A stretch of DNA of 64,000 nt from JAIQFF01 sp963725615 (GTDB lineage Bacteria; Acidobacteriota; Terriglobia; Terriglobales; Acidobacteriaceae). A program made the position numbers and the translations under genes. Under the pieces are notes generated by a model that worked only from the letters and a program-made list of their open reading frames with translations, was not told the DNA's origin and searched no databases. The stretch lies in assembly GCA_963725615.1 (NCBI GenBank), contig CAVRZO010000028.1, positions 1-64,000 of the forward strand, read 5' to 3'. Each line of letters starts with the position of its first letter. The first letter of the stretch is position 1. This document shows positions 26,003 to 34,531 of the stretch, piece by piece.

Positions 26003-26701
26003 ATGGTTGAGCAGGAGCGCAAAACCTGGTTGAGGCGGCGGGTTGAGGACGGCATGCGCCGCGGCTTCCAGCGCGCCTACGAAACCGTCAAGGTGGATCC
26101 AGCCAGGTTTCTGCTTCAGGTACGGGCCGCCTATGGCCTGCCGATCACCAGCTTTCAAGGCGTCTATTCGTTAGAGGTGGCGCAACTCGATGCGCTGGCC
26201 CACCTCGTGATTCGCAGCGGAATGAAAGTCGCTGCGGCCGAAGGCGCCGGATTCGGACTCGGGGGCCTCATCACCATCATTCCCGATCTGGGAATTCTGT
26301 CGGGTGTGACCTTGCGAACGATTCAGAAACTCAGTTTGCTCTACGGCTTCGAATTCAACACCGAAGAAGAAACCGCAGAACTGTGGATTGCCGCCGCCAG
26401 CGCCGCCGGCGTTGATATCAGCCGCGAGCTACTGGAAAAAGAAGTAGTCAGCCGGTTCGTTCCCCGCGTCATCCAGCGCATTGCCGCACAGGCCAGCAGG
26501 GAAGTGGTGGAAAAATGGTCGGGAAGGCTCATCCCTCTCGCCAGCTCCGTGATCGGCGCCGGCTTGAATTACTATTTCGTGCGCGCCTGGGGAGAACGCG
26601 CCCGCTCGCACTTCCGCAAACGCCACATGGAGATCCGTAACCAGATGGCTGAGGGAAAGCTGATCGTAGTGTCCGAACCCCCGAAAGCACTACCGTCGTG
26701 A
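26003..26701 (+). CDS. EcsC family protein
   Basis: 232 residues from the ATG at 26003. It contains the EcsC-type glycine-rich amphipathic segment (AAEGAGFGLGGLITIIPDLG) and a helical bundle with the conserved TIQKLSLLYGFEF region. A second hydrophobic stretch lies near the C-terminus (PLASSVIGAGLNYYFV). The family is named after a Bacillus protein encoded with an ABC transporter; its biochemical role is unclear. No ABC genes are nearby. It may be peripheral to the membrane. Confidence 0.88.
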   Translation: MVEQERKTWLRRRVEDGMRRGFQRAYETVKVDPARFLLQVRAAYGLPITSFQGVYSLEVAQLDALAHLVIRSGMKVAAAEGAGFGLGGLITIIPDLGILSGVTLRTIQKLSLLYGFEFNTEEETAELWIAAASAAGVDISRELLEKEVVSRFVPRVIQRIAAQASREVVEKWSGRLIPLASSVIGAGLNYYFVRAWGERARSHFRKRHMEIRNQMAEGKLIVVSEPPKALPS

Positions 26702-26794
26702 CCTCGTCGTCTGGGGGATTTTCGTTGCGCCCTTTGCGGTAAGCTCTTAACCGCGAAGCTTGCCAAAAGCCGCAAAGGTCGCAAACAACCCTGC

Positions 26795-27448
26795 ATGAAA
26801 ATATTCGATTGCGCCGCCATCCTCTTCGACCTCGACGGAGTTCTTGTGGACTCCACCGGCTCCGTCACTCGTCAGTGGCGCCTCTGGGCTGAGGAACATA
26901 ACATCGATCCCCAGAAAGTGGTGGAGATTGCACATGGAGTTCGCACCATTGAAATCGTCAGAATGCTGACGCCACACCTGGATGCCCAAGCGGAGGTTGT
27001 GAGAATTGAAAAGCGCGAAGCGGAAGACCAGGAAGGTGTCGCCGTGATGCCCGGCGCAGCAGACCTGCTCAAGGCCATCCCCGAAGGCCGTTGGTGCGTC
27101 GTGACCTCCGGCACTCGTTATCTGGCAACAGCTCGACTAAAGCTCGCCAACTTGCCCACTCCGAGGGTGTTGGTTTCAGCCGATGACGTGTCAAAAGGCA
27201 AGCCCGATCCCGAACCCTATTTGATGGGAGCCAAATTGCTCGGCCTGGACCCCGCCCAGTGCCTTGTGATTGAAGACGCCCCGGCAGGCATTCGTGCGGC
27301 CCATGCGGGAGGCATGAAAGCGGTCGGAATCACTAGCACTTATCCGGCGTCGGCTCTGCAGGAAGCCGATGCGGTCGTACAAAGATTAGCGCAGATGAGA
27401 GTTAAGAGTTCACGTGGCCCGGGAGGACTTACGGTAAGTGTCGAATAA
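26795..27448 (+). CDS. HAD-superfamily phosphatase, subfamily IA
   Basis: 217 residues. Motif I FDLDGVLVDST carries the nucleophile Asp, motif II is VVTSG, motif III is the K of KGKPDPEPY, and motif IV is IEDAPAGI. A small helical cap sits between I and II. The pattern matches small sugar-phosphate, glycerol-phosphate and phosphoglycolate phosphatases; the substrate cannot be told. It lies 93 bases after the EcsC gene, separated by a short palindromic stretch with gcaaaggtcgcaaac. Confidence 0.9.
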   Translation: MKIFDCAAILFDLDGVLVDSTGSVTRQWRLWAEEHNIDPQKVVEIAHGVRTIEIVRMLTPHLDAQAEVVRIEKREAEDQEGVAVMPGAADLLKAIPEGRWCVVTSGTRYLATARLKLANLPTPRVLVSADDVSKGKPDPEPYLMGAKLLGLDPAQCLVIEDAPAGIRAAHAGGMKAVGITSTYPASALQEADAVVQRLAQMRVKSSRGPGGLTVSVE

Positions 27449-27542
27449 GATCGCGTCTCGAATGAAACCTCAGGGCGCAAGCCTGGGGTGAACGGCGAGA
27501 ATTGGCCGAGCCCCCGAAGGGCGAAAGAAACCCGTCGCCAAA

Positions 27543-28373
27543 TTAGCGCAGCCATTCTTCCAACTCAATTCTCTGGTCGGTCTTCTCATCGCGATACTTC
27601 ACGATGACCGGAGTATAAAGCGAAAGATTCCAGTCCGCCGCCTGTCCCTTTTTCACCGCTCGCGACCCAGGCACGACCACGGCATTCCCCGGCACCTCCA
27701 AAGGCTTCTCATCTGTTGCCTTGTAAACCTGGCCGCGCACAATGTCGTAGAGCGGCGTCGAACGAGTCAAAATCGTCCCCGCTCCCAGCACCACCCCCGC
27801 CCGCACCAGCGTGCCTTCATAGACGCCGCAATTTCCGCCCACGAGCACATCGTCTTCAATGATGACTGGCGCGGCGTTTACGGGTTCGAGAACGCCGCCG
27901 ATCTGGGCTGCGGCGCTGAGGTGTACGCGCTTGCCCACCTGCGCGCAGGACCCGACCAGCGCGTGTGAATCCACCATGGTGCCTTCGTCCACATAGGCGC
28001 CGACGTTGATGAACATCGGCGGCATGCAGATCACCGAAGGCGCGACATAAGCTCCCTCGCGCACTGACGATCCGCCGGGCACCACCCGCACTCTGTCACC
28101 CACGGCAAATCGACGGGCGGGGAATGTGTCTTTGTCTACGAAGGAAAGTGCCGAGTCGCCCATCTGCGCAAGCTCACCCAGGCGAAACCCCAGCAGGATG
28201 CCCTGCTTTACCCAGGCGTTCACCTTCCAATCGCCGTTGACCTTTTCAGCGGCGCGAATCTTTCCCTGTGTGAGTTGTTCACGAAACTCTAGAAAGGTCT
28301 TGCGGGCGTCCGGATTTCCCTCCACCTCGCCCAGCGTGGCCAGGCGCTCGATCGCAGATTGCAGGGAGGGCAT
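27543..28373 (-). CDS. dapD: Tetrahydrodipicolinate N-succinyltransferase
   Basis: 276 residues. The N-terminal helical domain is followed by a left-handed beta-helix of hexapeptide repeats (about 105-235, including INVGAYVDEGTMVDSHALVGSCAQVG). It transfers succinyl from succinyl-CoA onto tetrahydrodipicolinate in the succinylase route to meso-diaminopimelate and lysine. It is the last gene of the minus-strand asd-lysC-dapB-dapA-dapD group. The ATG at 28373 lacks a Shine-Dalgarno but is nine bases after TATACT, so it may have its own promoter. Confidence 0.96.
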   Translation of the reverse strand: MPSLQSAIERLATLGEVEGNPDARKTFLEFREQLTQGKIRAAEKVNGDWKVNAWVKQGILLGFRLGELAQMGDSALSFVDKDTFPARRFAVGDRVRVVPGGSSVREGAYVAPSVICMPPMFINVGAYVDEGTMVDSHALVGSCAQVGKRVHLSAAAQIGGVLEPVNAAPVIIEDDVLVGGNCGVYEGTLVRAGVVLGAGTILTRSTPLYDIVRGQVYKATDEKPLEVPGNAVVVPGSRAVKKGQAADWNLSLYTPVIVKYRDEKTDQRIELEEWLR

Positions 28374-28382
28374 GAGAAGGGA

Positions 28383-28388
28383 AGTATA
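28383..28388 (-). promoter_or_regulatory. Candidate -10 box for dapD
   Basis: TATACT on the minus strand, nine bases upstream of the dapD ATG, in a pyrimidine-rich stretch with no ribosome site. No good -35 is seen. Confidence 0.45.
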
Positions 28389-28396
28389 GAAGAAAG

Positions 28397-28501
28397 AATT
28401 TCAGATTGCAGATTTTAGATTTCATATTGCAAAGGCATCGCCTGGTCAAATGACAGTATGCGAGATGGGCTCTTCAATCTGAAATCTGCAATCTAAAATC
28501 A
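28397..28501. repeat. AT-rich inverted repeat between dapA and dapD
   Basis: Two arms of about 25 bases built from tttcagattgcagatttta-type sequence face each other across 50 bases. The right arm ends within the dapA stop region. Similar tracts (ctgaaatctgacatctgg) occur near 48508, so this may be another dispersed element rather than a terminator. Confidence 0.5.
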
Positions 28502-29626
28502 AATGCACTTACACTCACTTCGAATCAGCACCCCCGGCATGTGATGCGAAGCCTCGCGCGCCTCGGATAGCGTCGGGTAGGGACCGTGCCAGCGGGCATG
28601 GTTGGCATCGTGCCCTGCCGGACGTCCCTTGCCGTGATTGCACTGGCCGCAGCCCGAGCGGTGCAGCACAATCTTGTGCGGCCCGGCTACCCAGTTCTCG
28701 TAGACATAGAAATCGGCCGCGTCGGCTGCCGCTGCTACCGGCTTGCTGATCAATCCCGCCTCGGCAGCGATCTTTTGCAGCTTTGACCGGGCATCGCGGC
28801 GCATGGGCACCATGGGCAGCCGATAGACTTCTTCGATCTTGCCCATCATGGTCAGCACGGCCTTCACCGGCATCGGATTGGATTCGATAAAGTTTGCCAG
28901 CATCAGCGGCAGGTATTTGCGGTGAATGCGCCGCGCCGTGTCCCAGTCATTGTTCAGCGCGGCCCGCGTCATGTCAGACATTTCGCGTGGAATCTCGTTC
29001 GAAGCCACCGAAATAATGCCCACGCCGCCCAGTGCGATCAGCGGCAAGGTGATGGCATCATCACCCGAAAAAACTGCAAAGTGTTCTGGAACGACGCTAC
29101 AGACTTCCGCCATCTGGCTGATGTTGCCGCTGGCTTCCTTGACTCCAGCGATGTTTGGAACCTCAGCCAGCCGCGCCAGGGTTGCCGGCTCGAGGTTCGC
29201 GCCGGTGCGTCCGGGGACGTTGTAAAGAATGATGGGCTTGTCCACGGCCTCCGCGATGGCGCGGAAGTGCCGGTACTGTCCCTCCTGCGTCGGTTTGTTG
29301 TAGTAAGGCGACGCCGTGAGGATGCCATTCACTCCGGGCAGAGCGGCCAACTCTTTAGCTTTGCTGACGGCGTCCTGGGTTGAATTCGAAGTCGCGCCGG
29401 CCACAATGGGACAGCGTTGCGCCACCACCTCAATCGTGATCGCGATGACCTGCAACCATTCGTCATGCGAAAGTGTCGGCGTTTCGCCGGTGGTGCCGCA
29501 GGGGACGAGGAAATCAATCCCCGATTCCACCTGCCAAGCGACCAGGTTGCGCAGGGCAGTCTCGTCAATCGAGCCGTCCTGTCGAAACGGAGTGACCAAA
29601 GCCGTACCGCAGCCACGGAATTGCAT
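28499..29626 (-). CDS. dapA: 4-hydroxy-tetrahydrodipicolinate synthase with an extra C-terminal domain
   Basis: 375 residues. The first 292 or so are a normal DapA TIM barrel, with PCGTTGETPTLSH, the tyrosine motif LYNVPGRTG and the Schiff-base lysine in AGVKEASG. It condenses pyruvate with aspartate semialdehyde, the committed step to diaminopimelate. About 80 extra residues follow, containing FYVYENW, HRSGCGQCNHGKG and RWHGPYPTLSEA. They look like a small separate Cys/His-rich domain. There is no Shine-Dalgarno before the ATG at 29626; a TATCTT lies six bases upstream. Confidence 0.94.
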   Translation of the reverse strand: MQFRGCGTALVTPFRQDGSIDETALRNLVAWQVESGIDFLVPCGTTGETPTLSHDEWLQVIAITIEVVAQRCPIVAGATSNSTQDAVSKAKELAALPGVNGILTASPYYNKPTQEGQYRHFRAIAEAVDKPIILYNVPGRTGANLEPATLARLAEVPNIAGVKEASGNISQMAEVCSVVPEHFAVFSGDDAITLPLIALGGVGIISVASNEIPREMSDMTRAALNNDWDTARRIHRKYLPLMLANFIESNPMPVKAVLTMMGKIEEVYRLPMVPMRRDARSKLQKIAAEAGLISKPVAAAADAADFYVYENWVAGPHKIVLHRSGCGQCNHGKGRPAGHDANHARWHGPYPTLSEAREASHHMPGVLIRSECKCI

Positions 29627-29692
29627 GAGATAAAGATAACGCTAATCGGGGTGTGAACGAAACTGCAGATGCTCTTGAGCGTAACACGAGCC

Positions 29693-29742
29693 ACGTAGGG
29701 GCGGGCGCCCTCGCCCGCCCAGCCGAGCCAAGCTCGGCTCCT
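29693..29742. repeat. GCGGGCGCCCTCGCCCGC and AGCCGAGCCAAGCTCGGCT palindromes
   Basis: Two adjacent palindromes between dapA and dapB, of the same family as 25771-25826. They reach to the last codons of dapB. Confidence 0.65.
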
Positions 29743-30422
29743 TAGGTCTCTCTCCAAATATCCTTAAAATCAAAAAAGCCTTTTTTCCCAGCCAGCCATT
29801 CCGCCGCCCGCACCGCTCCCTCGGCAAATCCCCGGCGCGACTTGGAGTCGTGGCAAAGGTAAATAGTGTCGTTGGGCGAATCCAGTACGATTTCGTGCAG
29901 GCCAACCACGTCGCCCTCGCGGAACGAGGTAATTTCCAGCTCCTTGCCGGATGCATCGCGAATGATCCGCTGCAAAGTCACGGCCGTCCCCGAGGGGGCA
30001 TCCTTCTTCTTCTCGTGATGACGTTCGAAGATTTGTCCCGAATATTGATGCTGCAGAAGTCCCGCCGCGGTGCGTGCTGCCTCGAACAGCAGGTTGATGC
30101 CGATGGAGAAGTTCGCTCCATACAGGAATCCGGACCCACTCTTCTCCACGAACCGGCGCACCTTTTCCAGATCGTCGTACCAACCGGTGGTTCCCACCAG
30201 CATGTTCGTGCCCGCGCCGACGCAGGCCTCGATATTTTCCAGAACTGCTTGCGGCGTCGTGAAATCAATCACGATATCTACATCGCGCAGCTTCTCCTTG
30301 GTGAGGGCGGATGCATGGGCATTCTCGGCAGCGCACAGCAATGTGATGGCATGGCCTCGTTCGCGCGCCACGTCTGCGACCAGAGAGCCGGTCTTACCGC
30401 GTCCTAAGATGAGCACTTTCAC
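29742..30422 (-). CDS. dapB: 4-hydroxy-tetrahydrodipicolinate reductase
   Basis: 226 residues from a GTG at 30422 preceded by GAGGAAC. The Rossmann motif is GRGKTG, followed by IDFTTPQAV and VGTTGW. The catalytic and substrate-binding block is ERHHEKKKDAPSGTA. It reduces the DapA product with NAD(P)H. It is shorter than the E. coli enzyme (273 residues) but keeps both domains. The upstream frame is open for 28 more codons without ribosome site support. Confidence 0.95.
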   Translation of the reverse strand: MKVLILGRGKTGSLVADVARERGHAITLLCAAENAHASALTKEKLRDVDIVIDFTTPQAVLENIEACVGAGTNMLVGTTGWYDDLEKVRRFVEKSGSGFLYGANFSIGINLLFEAARTAAGLLQHQYSGQIFERHHEKKKDAPSGTAVTLQRIIRDASGKELEITSFREGDVVGLHEIVLDSPNDTIYLCHDSKSRRGFAEGAVRAAEWLAGKKGFFDFKDIWRET

Positions 30423-30460
30423 GACGTAGTTCCTCGAGGTTCTGTGCTGCTGAACAAGCA

Positions 30461-30530
30461 AACCGCAGCGGCTAAAGCCGCCCTGTTCCTCAGTTATTTG
30501 TGGCACGACTAAAGTCGTGCCCTCCCGAAG
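30461..30530. repeat. AGCGGCTAAAGCCGC / GCACGACTAAAGTCGTGC palindromes
   Basis: Two short perfect palindromes centred on ctaaag, between lysC and dapB. Same family as 31964-32108 and 55005-55070. Confidence 0.75.
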
Positions 30531-30557
30531 CCGGTTCGGGTCTTCTTCCGCGAGCGC

Positions 30558-31931
30558 CTACGCGAAAACTTCCGGATCCAAATCCGAGAAGAACGTTTTG
30601 TGCAGCCGCTGCACTACGTCGGAGACGACGTCCTCTTCCACCACGAATGTCAGATTGATCTCTGAAGCTCCCTGCGAAATCATACGGATCTTGACGTCCG
30701 CCAATTCACCGAACACGCGCGCAGCTATGCCGGGCGTGTCCCGCAGATTCTCGCCGACCAGGCAGACGATGGCCTTGCGTCCCTCGTATTTTACGTCCGC
30801 CAGTTTGGCCAGGTCTGCGGCCAGCGGCGGAATTGACTCGTTCGAGTCTACGGTAAGCGAGACGCTGACCTCGGAAGTTGAGACCACATCGACCGCCACG
30901 CGATGCCGGTCGAAGGCGGCAAAGATCGAACTCAGGAATCCGTGCGCCAGCTGCATGCGGGGAGCGGCAACGTCCACAATAGTGATGCGCTTTTTCACCG
31001 CGATGGCTTTGAAGGAATTCCGGCACTGGGGCGCGCGAGCGGTGATGCGTGTTCCCTCGCACTCAGGATTGCCCGAGTTCAAAATATAGACTGGAATGTT
31101 TTTCTGCACGGCGGGCAGTACCGTCGCGGGATGCAGAACTTTAGCGCCGAAGTAAGCTAGCTCGGCCGCCTCATCGAAGCTGATGACTTTGATTCGTCGG
31201 GCATCGGCACTCATGCGTGGGTCGGTGGTCATCATCCCGTCCACGTCGGTCCAAATCTCGATGCGTTCGGCCCCCAGTCCGGCCCCTACAATGGCGGCAG
31301 AATAGTCTGACCCACCGCGGCCAATTGTCGTGGTGATTCCGGCTTTGGATGCCCCGATGAAGCCACCCATCACCGGAACTTTTCCCGCGGTCACCAGTGG
31401 CGCTACTCGGGACTGTAATCTTTGATTAGTCTCTTCGAACTGAGGCGCGGCACGCATGTGGGCGCTGTCGGTGACCAGCCACTCGCGGGAATCCACCAGC
31501 GCGGATGGCATGCCCAGCGCCGAGAATGCCGCTGCCACAATCTTGCTGGACAGGATTTCTCCGAATGCGGAGACATAGTCCGTGGTGCGCGGGGTCAATT
31601 CGCCGACGGCAGAGATTCCGCGCAGCAATTCTTCCAGAGTTTCGAAGTCAGCTCCGAGGTCGCTGTGAAATTGCGTGAATAAAGCCGTCCCTAGCAGTTC
31701 TCCGGCGGTATTGTAGTGGCGCTCCTGCAAGGCGCGGCAGAGCTTCAGCGCAGTCTTGCGATCTCCGGCCCCGGCGGCGCGTGCCATCGCCAGCAGTTGA
31801 TCGGTCACCTTGGCCATGGCGCTGACCACGACCACCGGCTTCTGTGCCAGACGGCCTTTGACGATTGCGCCTGCGCGCTCGATCGCCTTGGCATCCTGCA
31901 CCGAGGTGCCGCCGAACTTCATGACGATCAT
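30558..31931 (-). CDS. lysC: Aspartokinase
   Basis: 457 residues. The kinase domain starts with MIVMKFGGTSV and contains VVVVSAMAKVTDQLL and GRGGSDYSAAIVG. Two C-terminal ACT domains (about 315-450) include TIVDVAAPRM and the MISQGASEINLTFVV allosteric motif. It phosphorylates aspartate, the entry to lysine, threonine and methionine. It sits between asd and dapB, so it is probably the isoform used for diaminopimelate and lysine and feedback-inhibited by lysine (inference). A second aspartokinase begins at 63642. Confidence 0.96.
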   Translation of the reverse strand: MIVMKFGGTSVQDAKAIERAGAIVKGRLAQKPVVVVSAMAKVTDQLLAMARAAGAGDRKTALKLCRALQERHYNTAGELLGTALFTQFHSDLGADFETLEELLRGISAVGELTPRTTDYVSAFGEILSSKIVAAAFSALGMPSALVDSREWLVTDSAHMRAAPQFEETNQRLQSRVAPLVTAGKVPVMGGFIGASKAGITTTIGRGGSDYSAAIVGAGLGAERIEIWTDVDGMMTTDPRMSADARRIKVISFDEAAELAYFGAKVLHPATVLPAVQKNIPVYILNSGNPECEGTRITARAPQCRNSFKAIAVKKRITIVDVAAPRMQLAHGFLSSIFAAFDRHRVAVDVVSTSEVSVSLTVDSNESIPPLAADLAKLADVKYEGRKAIVCLVGENLRDTPGIAARVFGELADVKIRMISQGASEINLTFVVEEDVVSDVVQRLHKTFFSDLDPEVFA

Positions 31932-31963
31932 TGCGGTAGATTTCTCGTGAAATGAGGAAAGAA

Positions 31964-32108
31964 GGTGGAGCAGCGCTTTAGCGCTGCATTAACAGCCAGC
32001 TCGGAGGGGGCTCTAGCCCCTGAGGTTCTTTGCAACAATTGTCCCCCAGCGGCTAAAGCCGCCATCAAAAATAGCGCTGTAATGCAGGGCTAAAGCCCTG
32101 CTCCACCC
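31964..32108. repeat. Cluster of CTAAAG/CTTTAG palindromes
   Basis: Four palindromes in 145 bases: gcgctttagcgc, ggggctctagcccc, agcggctaaagccgc and cagggctaaagccctg. The outer flanks are complementary (ggtggagcag / ctgctccacc). It fills the asd-lysC gap and would fold into a large branched structure if transcribed. Confidence 0.8.
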
Positions 32109-32148
32109 TCAAGCTCTCAGTTAGCGCTTCACTCACACGCCGCGCCGT

Positions 32149-33201
32149 TTAGCTGATGTAGCCCTGCACCTTCAGCAACTCGGCATTCAGCAACGCCGCT
32201 CCCGCCGCCCCTCGGATCGTATTGTGCGAGAGCACGGTGAACTTCCAGTCGAGCACGCCGCACGGACGCAGCCGGCCGACGGTTGTCGTCATTCCGTTTC
32301 CGAAATCAACATCCAGGCGCGGCTGTGGACGATCGCTCGGGGTCATATACCGCACCGGCTGTTCCGGAGCGCTGGGCAGCTTCATCTCCTGCGGCAGGCT
32401 GCGGAATGCATTCCAGACCTCAACAATCTCCTCCAGCTTCGCTTTCTTCGTGAGCTTCACCGAGACCGATTCCGTATGGCCGTCCTCCACCGCCACGCGG
32501 TTGCACTGGGCGCTCATGCCGAACGAACCCATCACGATGCCCGAGCCATTCAGCGTGCCCAGCAGCTTGCGGGTTTCTTCCTCCATCTTTTCTTCTTCTT
32601 TGGAAATGTACGGAATCACGTTGCCCAGAATGTCCAGCGATGCGACTCCGGGATAACCCGCGCCGCTTACGGCTTGCATAGTGACGGCCATCACTGTGTC
32701 CAAGCCAAACGCATGCTGCAGCGGTGCCAGCGCAATGACCAGACCAATCGCCGAACAATTCGGATTCGTCACCACGAAGCCACCAGACTTCTTGCGCCAC
32801 GCCTGGCATTCCAGCAGCTTGACGTGATCATGGTTTACTTCCGGAATCACCAGGGGCACATCCTTTTGCATGCGGAGCGCGCTGGAGTTGGTGATCACGG
32901 CGCACCCGGCTTCGGCAAAACGCGGTTCCATCTCGGCCGCAATGGAGGCATCGAGCGCTGCGAAAATAACTTTAGGTGCGCCTTCCGGAGTTGCGGGCGC
33001 GACCCGCATCTCGGCTATCTGCCTGGGGATTGCCGTCTTCAGCTTCCAGCGGGCGGCGTCCGCATAGGGACGCCCCTCGGAACGATCAGAAGCCGCCAGC
33101 CACGCCACCTCAAACCAGGGATGATGCTCCAGTAGCTGCACGAAGCGCTGCCCGACGATACCGGTAGCGCCCAGGATTCCTATAGGGATTTTCGCAGTCA
33201 T
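32149..33201 (-). CDS. asd: Aspartate-semialdehyde dehydrogenase (archaeal/fungal type)
   Basis: 350 residues from the ATG at 33201. The NADP motif is GILGATGIVGQRF, the active-site Cys lies in NPNCSAIGL, and the conserved SGAGYPG follows. Length and N-terminus match the archaeal/yeast-like branch rather than E. coli Asd. It reduces aspartyl phosphate to the semialdehyde used by DapA and homoserine dehydrogenase. It is the first gene of the cluster. Confidence 0.95.
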   Translation of the reverse strand: MTAKIPIGILGATGIVGQRFVQLLEHHPWFEVAWLAASDRSEGRPYADAARWKLKTAIPRQIAEMRVAPATPEGAPKVIFAALDASIAAEMEPRFAEAGCAVITNSSALRMQKDVPLVIPEVNHDHVKLLECQAWRKKSGGFVVTNPNCSAIGLVIALAPLQHAFGLDTVMAVTMQAVSGAGYPGVASLDILGNVIPYISKEEEKMEEETRKLLGTLNGSGIVMGSFGMSAQCNRVAVEDGHTESVSVKLTKKAKLEEIVEVWNAFRSLPQEMKLPSAPEQPVRYMTPSDRPQPRLDVDFGNGMTTTVGRLRPCGVLDWKFTVLSHNTIRGAAGAALLNAELLKVQGYIS

Positions 33202-33296
33202 AATAGTTTCTTTGGATTTTACAACACCACTGGCTCGCGACTTCCGATCGACGACGAAACAGGTAACTGACAAGTGTCAATGTCAGGTTCACCACA

Positions 33297-33424
33297 GACT
33301 ACGAGGGGACAGCCGCCCTCGGCAGTCCGGCGGAGCGAAGCTCCGCTAAGATTGGTTCTGTCCAAGAAGCCGTCGAGCTTCGCTCGACCGGACAGCCGAG
33401 GGCGGCTGTCCCCACGTGGTTCGT
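33297..33424. repeat. Long inverted repeat, GGGGACAGCCG family, copy 2
   Basis: Arms ggggacagccgccctcgg and ccgagggcggctgtcccc end in ccacgtgg, as in the 1794-1936 copy. The inner hairpin is cggagcgaagctccg / gtcgagcttcgctcgac. It lies between asd and the permease gene. Confidence 0.8.
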
Positions 33425-33426
33425 GA

Positions 33427-34515
33427 TTATGTTCTGGGGGTGATTTCGGAGCCGAAAGAATATTCGTTAAGCGGCCCGAAGCGCTTCTTCTCGGCATACA
33501 GGCGCCAGCGCCGCCACACGATACGCAAGCTGGCCATGATGGGAATCGAAAGATAGATGCCCAGCACTCCTGCGATCTCTCCTCCAGCCAGCACGCCGAA
33601 GATGGCGGCCAAGGGATGAAGTTCCATGCTTTGTCCCATCACCCGCGGAGAAATCACGTAGTCCTGTATCAGGCGCCAAGCTCCGAGAAAAATCAGGAGC
33701 AGCAGCCAATGGGGATAACTCATCAGCAGCGCGACACTGAAGATTAGAACAGCGGCGACAAGCGGGCCGACTACCGGAATGAACTCCATCATTCCGCCCG
33801 CCGTGCCCAGCACCAGGGCATAGGGAACGCCGCCCAATTCCAGAAATGCCAAATAAGCAACAAACGAAAAAGCCGCCAGCGTCAACTGAGCCCGAATAAA
33901 CTGCGCCAGCATCTGGTTGAGATCGCCCAGCACGCCCTCCAGAAATTCGCGCTGGGGACGGGAATGCACAAACGAGAGCAGGACCTCACCGAAAGCGCGC
34001 CCGTCCTTGAGAAAGAACGCCGCCAGAATGGGGACGACGATCAGCAGCCAGGCTTGCTGCGCGACGTCGGCCACGCGCAGGCCGATGCGCTGAGCCAGGC
34101 CGAGAAGCTCAGCGCGGTGGTTCGCCAAAAGGTTCGACACCTGTACCCGGGTGGATACGCTCCAACCCTGTTCTTTTCCGATCTGTTCGGCAATCTGGCC
34201 GGAGCTGACGGTTTCGAGAAGTTTCGGCAGGGACTCACTCAGGCGCTGCCCCTGGCGTGCGATCTGCGGCCCGACGAAAAAGAAGAAGGTGATCAGAAGA
34301 GCTACGAGCAGCAGGTACATCAATCCGATGGCCCGTCCCCGTCCTCGCACCCATTTTTCTACTCGCGAGACTGCGGGGTCCATGAGGTAAGCAAAGAAGA
34401 CCGCAAACAGGAACGCGATCAGCGTGCGGCGGGCAATGTACAGGAATCCGAGCGCCAGCGCGAACAGCAACACGGTGAACAGGACGCGCGACGTGCGTAC
34501 GTCAATCAGGGACAT
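33427..34515 (-). CDS. AI-2E family transporter (PerM/TqsA-like)
   Basis: 362 residues, seven to eight predicted transmembrane helices, with the N-terminal pair (VLFTVLLFALALGFLYIARRTLIAFLFAVFF split by a short loop), the PAVSRVE motif and the C-terminal glycine/proline-rich FIPVVGPLVAAVLI. Family members include quorum-signal exporters and Na+(Li+)/H+ antiporters, so the substrate is open. Confidence 0.9.
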   Translation of the reverse strand: MSLIDVRTSRVLFTVLLFALALGFLYIARRTLIAFLFAVFFAYLMDPAVSRVEKWVRGRGRAIGLMYLLLVALLITFFFFVGPQIARQGQRLSESLPKLLETVSSGQIAEQIGKEQGWSVSTRVQVSNLLANHRAELLGLAQRIGLRVADVAQQAWLLIVVPILAAFFLKDGRAFGEVLLSFVHSRPQREFLEGVLGDLNQMLAQFIRAQLTLAAFSFVAYLAFLELGGVPYALVLGTAGGMMEFIPVVGPLVAAVLIFSVALLMSYPHWLLLLIFLGAWRLIQDYVISPRVMGQSMELHPLAAIFGVLAGGEIAGVLGIYLSIPIMASLRIVWRRWRLYAEKKRFGPLNEYSFGSEITPRT

Positions 34516-34531
34516 CGCAACCTTTCCCTAT

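Noticed and set aside
31964..32108. CRISPR-like array
   Set aside because: The repeats are palindromes of different sequence without unique, equal-length spacers, and there are no cas genes.
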